Assembly: GCF_900185715.1 (NCBI RefSeq)
Contig: NZ_FYAS01000054.1
Coordinates: forward strand, 1 to 64,000
Reading direction: 5' to 3'
Origin: Allobosea sp. CS1GBMeth4
Lineage (GTDB): Bacteria; Pseudomonadota; Alphaproteobacteria; Rhizobiales; Beijerinckiaceae
Length of the DNA stretch: 64,000 bases
Shown here: one piece after another, positions 41,638-50,413 of the stretch
Numbering within the stretch: position 1 is the stretch's first letter
Layout of the letters: every line of letters begins with the position of its first letter
Notes under the pieces: generated by a model
Seen by the model: the letters and a program-made list of their open reading frames with translations, nothing else
Databases searched by the model: none
Told to the model about the DNA's origin: nothing
Program-made: the position numbers and the translations under genes

Positions 41638-41685
41638 GTTCTGTTTGTTATTCAGAACACATTTGAACTGTTCGAACGGTTCGAA
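41638..41685 (+). promoter_or_regulatory. Array of GTTC/GAAC half-sites before the sulfate importer
   Basis: The 173-base gap holds an inverted repeat GTTCTG (41638-41643) and CAGAAC (41653-41658). Two tandem nine-base units GAACNGTTC follow (41665-41673 and 41674-41682). The seven-mer GTTCGAA occurs three times in this gap (41583-41589, 41670-41676, 41679-41685). The half-site GTTCG also makes up the inverted repeat before DUF2849-cysI. A shared sulfur regulator is a reasonable inference. Confidence 0.5.
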
Positions 41686-41710
41686 GCGCTGTTCCGCACG
41701 GAGCACTGAG

Positions 41711-42748
41711 ATGACGCGACAGAGACTTCGCCACCTTGTGCAGGCCGGGCTGACGCTCGGGGCCTTCGCGCTGTGCTTCGGCGTGATCGGCGGGGCGCGC
41801 GCCCAGACCGAACTGCTGAACGTCTCCTATGATCCGACCCGCGAGCTCTACCGCGAGATCAACGCCGCCTTCATCGCCGACTGGAACGGCAGGAACGCGA
41901 AGAAGATCGGCACGATCCGGCAGTCGCATGGCGGCTCCGGCGCGCAGGCCCGCACCGTCATCGACGGCCTCAACGCCGATGTGCTGACGCTCGCGCTCGC
42001 CGGCGACATCGACGCGGTGGCGCAGCGCTCGAACAAATTACCCGCGGACTGGCAGAAGCGCCTGCCGCACAATTCATCGCCCTACACCTCGACCATCGTC
42101 TTCCTCGTCCGCAAGGGCAATCCGAAGGCGATCAAAGACTGGGGCGACCTGGTGAGGCCCGGCGTGCAGGTGATCACGCCGAACCCGAAGACCTCCGGCG
42201 GGGCGCGCTGGAACTACCTGGCTGCCTGGGCCTATGCCGAGAAGGCGTTCGGCAAGGACGAGGCCAAGGTCCGCGACTATATCGGCAAGCTGCTCGCCAA
42301 TGTGCCCGTCCTCGACACCGGTGCGCGCGGCGCGACCACGACCTTCACCCAGCGCGGCATCGGCGACGTCTTCCTGTCCTGGGAGAACGAGGCGTTTCTG
42401 GCGCTGAAGGAGTTCGGCGAGGGCAAGTTCGACATCGTCGTGCCCTCGCTCTCGATCCTGGCCGAGCCGCCGGTCGCGGTCGTCGACGGCAATGTCGACG
42501 CCAAGGGCACCCGCGCCGAGGCCCAGGCTTATCTCGACTTCCTCTACACGCCGAAGGGGCAGGCGATCATCGCCAGGCACTACTATCGGCCGCGCAATCC
42601 GGAAGCCGCCGATCCCAAGGACATTGCCCGCTTCCCGAAGGTCGAGCTCGTCACCATCGACCAGGCCTTCGGCGGCTGGGCCAAGGCACAGCCGGCGCAT
42701 TTCGGCGATGGCGGCACCTTCGACCAACTCTACAAGCCGGCGCGCTGA
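41711..42748 (+). CDS. sbp: Sulfate ABC transporter substrate-binding protein
   Basis: A 345-residue periplasmic sulfate/thiosulfate-binding protein. The signal peptide after ATG at 41711 is LTLGAFALCFGVIGGARAQ. Sbp/CysP landmarks follow: LLNVSYDPTRELYREINAAF, QSHGGSGAQARTVIDGLNAD, PNPKTSGGARWNYLAAWAYA, and GDVFLSWENEA. Sbp and CysP are hard to tell apart by eye; both feed CysTWA. First gene of the importer; cysT follows after three bases. Confidence 0.95.
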   Translation: MTRQRLRHLVQAGLTLGAFALCFGVIGGARAQTELLNVSYDPTRELYREINAAFIADWNGRNAKKIGTIRQSHGGSGAQARTVIDGLNADVLTLALAGDIDAVAQRSNKLPADWQKRLPHNSSPYTSTIVFLVRKGNPKAIKDWGDLVRPGVQVITPNPKTSGGARWNYLAAWAYAEKAFGKDEAKVRDYIGKLLANVPVLDTGARGATTTFTQRGIGDVFLSWENEAFLALKEFGEGKFDIVVPSLSILAEPPVAVVDGNVDAKGTRAEAQAYLDFLYTPKGQAIIARHYYRPRNPEAADPKDIARFPKVELVTIDQAFGGWAKAQPAHFGDGGTFDQLYKPAR

Positions 42749-42751
42749 GCG

Positions 42752-43597
42752 ATGACGGCGTCGGTCACCCGCTGGCGCGAGCCCAGCATCCTGCCGGGTT
42801 TCGGCCTGGCGCTGGGCATCACCGTGACGGCGCTGTCGCTGATCGTTCTGGTCCCGCTCGCCGCGCTCTTCCTCAAGGCGGCGAGCGCCGGCCCCGCCGA
42901 CATCTGGGCGGTGGCGACCTCGCCGCGCACGCTCGCCGCGCTGAAGCTCTCCTTCCTCGGCGCGCTCTTCGCCGCGGCGGTCAACGCCGTCTTCGGGCTG
43001 GTCCTCGCCTGGGTCCTCGTCCGCTACGACTTTCCGGGACGGCGCCTGATCGACGCGGCTGTCGACCTGCCCTTCGCCCTGCCGACCGCGGTCGCCGGCA
43101 TCGCCCTGGCGGCGATCTACGCGCCGAACGGCTGGGTCGGCGGCCTGCTGGCGCCCTACGACATCAAGGTCGCCTATACGCCGCTGGGGGTGATGGTGGC
43201 GCTGATCTTCATCGGCCTCCCCTTCGTGGTGCGCACGATCCAGCCCGTGCTCGAAGATCTGCCGGCCGATATCGAGGAGGCGGCGGCCCTGCTCGGCGCC
43301 GGCCGCTGGCGCACCGTGTTCAGCGTGCTGCTGCCGCCGGTTCTGCCGGCGCTGCTGACGGGCTTCGTCCTCGCTTTCGCGCGCGCCGTCGGCGAATACG
43401 GCTCGGTGATCTTCATCGCGGGCAATGTGCCGATGGTCTCGGAAATCGCCCCGCTCCTGATCGTGATCAGGCTGGAACAGTTCGACTATGCGGGGGCGGC
43501 CGTGGTCGCGACGATCATGCTGCTCCTGTCCTTCGCGCTGATCCTGCTGGTCAACCTGATCCAGGCCGGCGCCCGCCGGAGGATCGGCGATGTCTGA
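42752..43597 (+). CDS. cysT: Sulfate ABC transporter permease CysT (CysU)
   Basis: A 281-residue inner-membrane permease with about six to seven helices. The EAA loop, which docks on CysA, is EEAAALLGAGRWRTVFSVLL. Family motifs DLPFALPTAVAGIAL and FARAVGEYGSVIFIAGN are clear. It overlaps cysW by eight bases. Confidence 0.96.
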   Translation: MTASVTRWREPSILPGFGLALGITVTALSLIVLVPLAALFLKAASAGPADIWAVATSPRTLAALKLSFLGALFAAAVNAVFGLVLAWVLVRYDFPGRRLIDAAVDLPFALPTAVAGIALAAIYAPNGWVGGLLAPYDIKVAYTPLGVMVALIFIGLPFVVRTIQPVLEDLPADIEEAAALLGAGRWRTVFSVLLPPVLPALLTGFVLAFARAVGEYGSVIFIAGNVPMVSEIAPLLIVIRLEQFDYAGAAVVATIMLLLSFALILLVNLIQAGARRRIGDV

Positions 43598-44483
43598 CGC
43601 CACCCTGCCCTACCAGATCGAGGATCTCGCCCCGGCCCGCGCGGCCCGGCGCGTCAAGGGCGAGTCGCCGCTCGTCCAGCTCGTGCTGGTCTCGGTCTCC
43701 CTCGCCTTCCTCTGCCTCTTCCTGTTCCTGCCGCTGGTCTCGGTGTTCGTCGAGGCCGGGGCGCGCGGCTGGCAGGTGTATCGCGAGGCGATCCTCGAGC
43801 CCGACGCGCTGGCGGCGATCCGGCTGACCCTGCTGGTGGCGGCGCTCGCCGTGCCGTTCAACGTTCTGGTCGGCCTCGCCGCCGCCTGGGCGATCGCGAA
43901 GTTCGAGTTCCGGGGCAAGAGCCTGCTGATCAGCTTCATCGACCTGCCGTTCTCGGTCTCGCCTGTGATCTCGGGCCTTGTCTTCGTGCTGCTCTTCGGC
44001 GCGCAGGGCTATTTCGGCCCCTGGCTCGCGGCGCATGGGCTGAAGATCGTCTTCGCCGTGCCGGGCATCCTGCTCGCGACGATCTTCGTCACCTTCCCCT
44101 TCGTCGCGCGCGAGCTGATCCCGCACATGCAGTCGCTCGGCTCGGCCGATGAGGAGACGGCCATGACGCTGGGCGCCTCGGGCTGGCGCACCTTCTTTTC
44201 GGTGACGCTGCCGAATGTGAAGTGGAGCCTGTTCTACGGCGTCCTGCTCTGCAATGCCCGTGCCATGGGCGAGTTCGGCGCGGTCGCGGTCGTCTCCGGC
44301 AAGATCCGCGGCCTGACCACCACGATGCCGCTGCATGTCGAGATCCTCTATAATGAATACATGAGCGCCGCCGCCTTTGCCGTCGCTTCGCTGCTGGCCG
44401 GCCTCGCCCTCGTCACGCTCGTCCTGAAAACCGTCCTGGAATGGCGTTTTGCCGACGCGATCGCCGCCAGCCGCCGCCACTGA
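43590..44483 (+). CDS. cysW: Sulfate ABC transporter permease CysW
   Basis: A 297-residue permease partner of CysT. The EAA loop is EETAMTLGASGWRTFFSVTL, and CysW-type segments are DLPFSVSPVISGLVFVLLFG, NARAMGEFGAVAVVSGKIRG and PLHVEILYNEY. ATG at 43590 lies within the last codons of cysT. cysA follows after 15 bases. Confidence 0.97.
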   Translation: MSDATLPYQIEDLAPARAARRVKGESPLVQLVLVSVSLAFLCLFLFLPLVSVFVEAGARGWQVYREAILEPDALAAIRLTLLVAALAVPFNVLVGLAAAWAIAKFEFRGKSLLISFIDLPFSVSPVISGLVFVLLFGAQGYFGPWLAAHGLKIVFAVPGILLATIFVTFPFVARELIPHMQSLGSADEETAMTLGASGWRTFFSVTLPNVKWSLFYGVLLCNARAMGEFGAVAVVSGKIRGLTTTMPLHVEILYNEYMSAAAFAVASLLAGLALVTLVLKTVLEWRFADAIAASRRH

Positions 44484-44498
44484 GATTGGGGAACGCCC

Positions 44499-45545
44499 AT
44501 GTCGGTCGCCGTCATCATCGAGAGCGTCGAGAAGCGCTTCCAGAACTTCCCCGCCCTGCGCGGCGTCTCGCTCGACATCCAGCCGGGCGAGCTCGTCGCC
44601 CTGCTCGGCCCCTCCGGCTCCGGCAAGACGACGTTGCTGCGCGTCATCGCCGGGCTGGAGCAGGCGGAGCGCGGCCGCGTGCTCTTCGGCGAGACCGACT
44701 CGCGCGAGCTCTCGCTGCGCGAACGCCGGATCGGCTTCGTCTTTCAGCACTATGCGCTGTTCAAGACGATGAGCGTCGGCGACAACATCGCCTTCGGGCT
44801 GAAGTCGCGGCCGCGGGCCGAGCGGCCGAGCCCGGCCGAGATCAGGAAGCGCGTGGCCGCGCTGCTGGAGCTCATCCAGCTGCCGGGGCTGGAGAAACGC
44901 TATCCGAGCCAGCTTTCCGGCGGCCAGCGCCAGCGCATCGCTCTCGCCCGGGCGCTCGCGATCGAGCCGCGGGTCCTGCTGCTCGACGAGCCCTTCGGCG
45001 CGCTCGACGCCAAGGTCCGCAAGGATCTGCGCGCCTGGCTGCGCCAATTGCACCAGCGCACCGGCCACACTACGGTGTTCGTCACGCATGACCAGGAGGA
45101 GGCGCTGGAGCTGGCGGACCGGGTCGCGATCCTCAACGACGGCCGGCTCGAACAGGTCGGCTCGCCCGACGATGTCTACGACCATCCGGCGACGCCCTTC
45201 GTCTGCCAGTTCCTGGGAGACGCCAACCATCTGCCGGTCAAGGTCGTCGGCAGCCAGGCCTTCTTCCAGGACCGGCCTGTGCTCGGCGGCCTGCGCCAGA
45301 ACCAGGGCGGGCCGGCCTCGCTCTATGTCCGCCCGCAGCACCTGCGCATCGTCGACGACGCGCCGCTCGCCCTGCCGGGCGTCGTCGAGCATCTGCGCCG
45401 CAACGGGCCGTTGCGGCGGGCCGAAGTCGCCGTCGACGGGCTGCCGAAGCGGCTCGACGTCGATCTCGCCAGCCAGGTCGCGCCGGCGATCGGCGAGCGC
45501 GTGCGGCTGCGCATCACGCATGGCAACCTGTTCGCCGCCGCCTGA
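44499..45545 (+). CDS. cysA: Sulfate/thiosulfate ABC transporter ATP-binding protein CysA
   Basis: A 348-residue ATPase. Walker A is GPSGSGKTT (Lys43), the signature is LSGGQRQRIA, Walker B is VLLLDEPFGALD and the H-loop is VFVTHDQEEA. A C-terminal TOBE-like domain (SLYVRPQHLRIVDDAP) closes the protein. Last gene of the importer operon; OsmC follows 72 bases on. Confidence 0.97.
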   Translation: MSVAVIIESVEKRFQNFPALRGVSLDIQPGELVALLGPSGSGKTTLLRVIAGLEQAERGRVLFGETDSRELSLRERRIGFVFQHYALFKTMSVGDNIAFGLKSRPRAERPSPAEIRKRVAALLELIQLPGLEKRYPSQLSGGQRQRIALARALAIEPRVLLLDEPFGALDAKVRKDLRAWLRQLHQRTGHTTVFVTHDQEEALELADRVAILNDGRLEQVGSPDDVYDHPATPFVCQFLGDANHLPVKVVGSQAFFQDRPVLGGLRQNQGGPASLYVRPQHLRIVDDAPLALPGVVEHLRRNGPLRRAEVAVDGLPKRLDVDLASQVAPAIGERVRLRITHGNLFAAA

Positions 45546-45617
45546 ACCCGGCCTCGCCTCGGCATCCCGAGCGGGTTATGCCTGTCGGCCGACAAGCCGT
45601 GGCGACAGGAGCGTGCA

Positions 45618-46055
45618 ATGAAGGCGCGGGCGAAATGGGTCGAGGGCATGGCCTTCATGGGAGAGGCCGGCAGCGGCCATGCCGTGATCATGGATGGCGC
45701 GCCTGACTATGGCGGCCGCAATATCGGCATACGGCCGATGGAGATGCTGTTGATCGGTCTCGCCGGCTGCACCGGCTTCGACGTGGTGCAGATCCTGAAG
45801 AAGGGCCGCGAGGCGGTCACCGGCTGCGAGGTCGAAGTCGAGGCCGAGCGCGCGAGCGAGGATCCAAAGGTCTTCACCAGGATCCACATCGCCTATCGCG
45901 TCAGCGGCCGCGGCCTGTCGCAGGCGAAGGCCGAACGCGCCGTCACATTGTCGAAGGAAAAATACTGTTCCGCTTCGATCATGCTGGGGGCGACCGCCGA
46001 GATGACCACCGCGCTGACGGTCGTCGACGAGCTGCAGCAGGAGGCCGCGGAATGA
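45618..46055 (+). CDS. OsmC family protein (YhfA-like thiol peroxidase type)
   Basis: A 145-residue OsmC-fold protein. The two reactive cysteines are Cys51 (GLAGCTGFDVVQIL) and Cys117 (EKYCSASIML). The IRPMEMLLIGLAGCTGFDVV helix is typical of the YhfA subgroup. OsmC proteins reduce organic hydroperoxides or bind reactive sulfur species. It overlaps the sulfurtransferase start by four bases (ATGA), so the two are coupled; this fits a role in sulfur handling. Confidence 0.94.
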   Translation: MKARAKWVEGMAFMGEAGSGHAVIMDGAPDYGGRNIGIRPMEMLLIGLAGCTGFDVVQILKKGREAVTGCEVEVEAERASEDPKVFTRIHIAYRVSGRGLSQAKAERAVTLSKEKYCSASIMLGATAEMTTALTVVDELQQEAAE

Positions 46056-46918
46056 CGAACATCCCGATTTCGGGACTGGTATCTCCCGATGTCCTGGCCG
46101 ACGCGCTGGGCTCGCCCGACCTCGTCATCATCGACATCCGCAGCGCCGCCGAGGGCGGCCGCCAGGCCTTCGAGGCGGGCCATGTCCCGGGCGCGGTGCA
46201 CAGCGACTACGCGGCCGACGGCTGGCGCGCCAAGGTCGGCAACGCACCCGGCATGCTGCCGCCGCTCGATCAGCTCGCGCGCCTGGCCGGACGGCTCGGG
46301 ATCGCGCCGCCGAGCAAGGTCGTGATCGTGCCGGCCGGGCTCACCGCCAGCGACCTCGCCGCCGCGACGCGCGTCTACTGGACATTGAAGCTGATCGGGC
46401 ATGGCCAGCAGGCCATCCTCGATGGCGGCTTCAAGGGCTGGCAGCTCGACCCGGCCCGCCCGGTCGCGACCGGCCCGGACGCGCCGAAGACCGCTCCCGC
46501 CTATCCCGTCGTGCTCCAGCAGAAGCTGCGCAGCACCGCCGATGCCACCCTCGTCGCCTCGCGCAGCAAGCTCGCGACCCTGGTCGACGCCCGCTCCGCC
46601 AGCTATTTCGAGGGCAGGGAGAAGGCGGCCGAGGCGATGCGGGCCGGACACATCCCCGGCGCCGTCTCGCGCGACTATGCGGCGGCGTTCGACCCGGCGA
46701 CGGGAGGCTTCAAGCCGGTCGCCGAGCTGGCGACGCTGTTCGGCGCGGTGCCGAAGGGGCCGGCGATCTCCTATTGCAACACAGGCCACACCGCCTCGCT
46801 CAACTGGTTCGTCATGTCGGAGCTGCTCGGCCGCGAGGAGGTCTCGCTCTATGACGGCTCGATGACCGACTGGACGCAGGACCCGGAGCGGCCGGTCGTG
46901 GCCGGCGCGGGCGGATGA
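46052..46918 (+). CDS. Sulfurtransferase (thiosulfate/3-mercaptopyruvate type)
   Basis: A 288-residue two-domain rhodanese. The C-terminal domain carries the catalytic Cys242 in SYCNTGHTAS; the N-terminal domain has no active Cys (VPAGLTASD), as in normal two-domain enzymes. Other hallmarks are GHVPGAVHSDY and AGHIPGAVSRDY. The loop CNTGHTA does not match the CGSGVTA of 3-mercaptopyruvate sulfurtransferases nor the CRxGx of rhodaneses, so the sulfur donor is uncertain. It overlaps both neighbours by four bases. Confidence 0.93.
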   Translation: MTNIPISGLVSPDVLADALGSPDLVIIDIRSAAEGGRQAFEAGHVPGAVHSDYAADGWRAKVGNAPGMLPPLDQLARLAGRLGIAPPSKVVIVPAGLTASDLAAATRVYWTLKLIGHGQQAILDGGFKGWQLDPARPVATGPDAPKTAPAYPVVLQQKLRSTADATLVASRSKLATLVDARSASYFEGREKAAEAMRAGHIPGAVSRDYAAAFDPATGGFKPVAELATLFGAVPKGPAISYCNTGHTASLNWFVMSELLGREEVSLYDGSMTDWTQDPERPVVAGAGG

Positions 46919-47379
46919 GCGACTGGCGGCTGCCCTGGACCGGAGGCTGCCGCTGCGGACGGACGCGGCTGCGCGTCACCGCGCCGCCGCTGCTCGCCTC
47001 GGCCTGTCATTGCCGCGGCTGCCAGCGCATGACGGCGAGCGCCTTCTCGCTGTCGCTGACCCTGCCGAGCACGGGCCTCGAGGTGACGCAGGGCGAGCCG
47101 ACCATCGGAGCCTTGCATGGGCCGACGCGGCACTATTACTGCCCGCATTGCCTCAGCTGGATGTTCACCCGGCCGGAGGGCTTCGACGCCTTCGTCAACC
47201 TGCGGCCGTCGGTGCTCGACGATCATGGCTGGTTCAGCCCCTTGATCGAGGTCCAGACGCGCGACAAGCTGCCCTGGGCGACGACGCCGGCGGTCCACAG
47301 CTTCGAGACCGAACCGGAGATCCCGGCCTATGACGCGCTGATCGCCGAGTATGCGGAGACGGGGGCCCGGCCCGGCTGA
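46915..47379 (+). CDS. GFA family protein
   Basis: A 154-residue zinc protein of the glutathione-dependent formaldehyde-activating family. Cysteines are in GGCRCGRTRLRV, SACHCRGCQRMTASAF and YYCPHCLSWMF. ATG at 46915 overlaps the sulfurtransferase stop (ATGA). Placement in the OsmC-sulfurtransferase unit suggests a thiol-adduct substrate. It is clearly different in sequence from the GFA protein at 27455. Confidence 0.93.
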   Translation: MSDWRLPWTGGCRCGRTRLRVTAPPLLASACHCRGCQRMTASAFSLSLTLPSTGLEVTQGEPTIGALHGPTRHYYCPHCLSWMFTRPEGFDAFVNLRPSVLDDHGWFSPLIEVQTRDKLPWATTPAVHSFETEPEIPAYDALIAEYAETGARPG

Positions 47380-47393
47380 CGGCCGCGGCGCGC

Positions 47394-47407
47394 GGATTTG
47401 CAAATCC
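47394..47407. promoter_or_regulatory. Perfect 14-base palindrome upstream of rimO
   Basis: GGATTTGCAAATCC is a perfect palindrome, 79 bases before the rimO ATG and 14 bases after the GFA stop. Its AT-rich core stands out in this sequence, and it is long enough to bind a dimeric regulator. No regulator can be named. Confidence 0.4.
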
Positions 47408-47486
47408 AGCCAAAACGGGTCAAAGGAGGCGCCGACGCGCCGGCCTTGCCGCGCCATCCCCTTCTCCGTTCCGAGTTCCGCCGCCG

Positions 47487-48806
<1,320 letters not shown>

Positions 48807-48817
48807 GCCCGGGCGGT

Positions 48818-49033
48818 TCAGACGAAGGCGGCGACCCACTCCGGCCGCGGCATGGAGCGGGTCTGCGCGGCGCGGGTCAGGCGAGCCCGCGCCGGCTTTT
48901 CGACGCTGACCTGTGATGCGCCGACCTGCGTCGCGATCTGGATGGTCGGGCAGGCGGAGAGCTGCGCGTGAAGCGTCGTCGTGACGATGGCGAAGCAGAG
49001 GATGAAGCCGACGCGGCGCAGGAACGGGGACAT
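48818..49033 (-). CDS. Small secreted protein, unknown
   Basis: A 71-residue ORF with a signal-peptide-like start (FLRRVGFILCFAIVTTTLHA|QLSA) and a short polar mature part with one Cys. ATG at 49033; the ribosome site is weak. It is convergent with rimO (stops 12 bases apart). No family is recognised. Support is the plausible leader peptide and its place. Confidence 0.45.
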   Translation of the reverse strand: MSPFLRRVGFILCFAIVTTTLHAQLSACPTIQIATQVGASQVSVEKPARARLTRAAQTRSMPRPEWVAAFV

Positions 49034-49134
49034 GACGCAGGGACCAGATCGTGTTGTTGGTCCCGCTTTGCCGGCTCCAGGAGCGCTTTCGCTTCCAGGT
49101 TTCGAAGCTTTCGATTTTTCGCCCGAACAGGAAA

Positions 49135-49154
49135 CGGCCGCCCGGGGGCGGCCG
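49135..49154 (-). terminator. Hairpin downstream of the quinone oxidoreductase
   Basis: Perfect arms CGGCCGCC (49135-49142) and GGCGGCCG (49147-49154) with a four-base loop. On the minus strand it is followed by TTTCCTGTTC, a weak U-run. It lies 160 bases past the oxidoreductase stop and beyond a repeat. Confidence 0.4.
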
Positions 49155-49180
49155 CAGATCAGGATGCCCGGAACCGCGCC

Positions 49181-49283
49181 GTCATCCTGCACAAGCGGCG
49201 AAGCCGCGCAGCTCCGGGATCCATCCTAAGGCTCCGGCGCTCTGCGATGGATCCCGGGTCGAGCTGCGCTCGCCCAGGATGGC
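49181..49283. repeat. Intergenic inverted repeat, family B copy 3
   Basis: Outer arms GTCATCCTG (49181-49189) and CAGGATGGC (49275-49283) have one mismatch. Inner perfect arms are CCGGGATCCATC (49214-49225) and GATGGATCCCGG (49246-49257). The layout resembles the element at 4194-4323. It separates the small secreted protein gene from the oxidoreductase gene. Confidence 0.7.
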
Positions 49284-49313
49284 GATGCTGGTTCCGTGCA
49301 GAAGCAATACGCT

Positions 49314-50285
49314 CTACGGGATGATCACGGTCGAGCCCGTGGTCCCGCGGCTTTCCAGCGCCCGGTGGGCGTCGGCGGCGTCCTTCAGCGCGAAGCGGGC
49401 ATTGACCGAGACCGTGACCTTGCCGGAGCCGACCGCGCCGAACAGGTTCTTCGCCATCTCGACCAGGGTCTCACGCCTGGCCGTATGCGTGTTCAGCGTC
49501 GGCCGGGTGACGTACAGCGAACCCTTCGCGGCGAGGATGCCGAGATTGAAGGCCTCGACCGCGCCGGAGGCGTTGCCGAAGCTCGCCAGCAGGCCGAAGG
49601 GCTTCAGCGAGTCGAGCGAGGCCATGAAGGTATCCTTGCCGACGCCGTCATAGACCACGTCGCAGAGCTTGCCGCCGGTGATCTCCTTGACGCGGGCCGC
49701 GATATCCTCGTCGCGGTAGAGGATGACGTGATCGGCTCCGTGCGCCCTGGCGATCTCGGCCTTCTCCCTGCTGCCGGCCGTGCCGATCACCGTCGCGCCG
49801 AGCGCCTTGCCCCATTGGCAGAGGATCGTGCCGGTGCCGCCGGCCGCGGCGTGGACGAGGATGATGTCGCCGGGCTTCACCTTGTAGGTGCGGTGGAGCA
49901 GGTACTCGGCGGTCAGTCCCTTCAGCATCATGCTGGCGGCCGCCTCGTAGGAGATGTCGTCCGGCAGCGCGACGGTCGCGGCGGCGGGAACGATCCGTTC
50001 TTCGGCATAGGCGCCGTGCGCGGCGACCACGGCGACGCGGTCGCCGGGCTTGAACTCGCCGACCTCCGGGCCGACGGCGAGCACCTCGCCGGCGGATTCG
50101 TTGCCGAGCGTGATCGGCAGCGGCGCGGGATAGAGGCCGGTGCGGAAATAGGTGTCAATGAAATTCAGCCCGATGGCGCGGTTGCGGAGCAGGAGCTGAC
50201 CCGGCCCCGGCGCCGGCAGCGTCACCTCCTCCAATTGCAGCACCTCGGGCCCACCGGTCCTGTGCAGGCGGATAGCTTTCGCCAT
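49314..50285 (-). CDS. Quinone oxidoreductase (zeta-crystallin/Qor type)
   Basis: A 323-residue NADPH-dependent MDR-family reductase without zinc ligands. The nucleotide-binding motif is AAAGGTGTILCQWGKALGAT, and NRAIGLNFIDTYFRTGLYP is the Qor signature. ATG at 50285 has AGGAG upstream. It is divergent from the SulP transporter across 128 bases. The real substrate is not clear from sequence; quinones are the family default. Confidence 0.94.
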   Translation of the reverse strand: MAKAIRLHRTGGPEVLQLEEVTLPAPGPGQLLLRNRAIGLNFIDTYFRTGLYPAPLPITLGNESAGEVLAVGPEVGEFKPGDRVAVVAAHGAYAEERIVPAAATVALPDDISYEAAASMMLKGLTAEYLLHRTYKVKPGDIILVHAAAGGTGTILCQWGKALGATVIGTAGSREKAEIARAHGADHVILYRDEDIAARVKEITGGKLCDVVYDGVGKDTFMASLDSLKPFGLLASFGNASGAVEAFNLGILAAKGSLYVTRPTLNTHTARRETLVEMAKNLFGAVGSGKVTVSVNARFALKDAADAHRALESRGTTGSTVIIP

Positions 50286-50413
50286 GGCGATCTCCTGATG
50301 TCGATATTTGTGACGATAGGGACTTGCCTTCCCTCCGCGCAACGGCTGCACTGCACGGCAGACCCGCGCAAACGCCGAGTCGGTCCGGCAAAACTGCATG
50401 ATCGGTTCCTGAT

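Noticed and set aside
41638..41694. Possible alphaproteobacterial LexA box (GTTC-N7-GTTC) before sbp
   Set aside because: Several GTTC tetramers occur, but the spacings are 5 and 8 bases, not 7. The pattern fits a different regulator.
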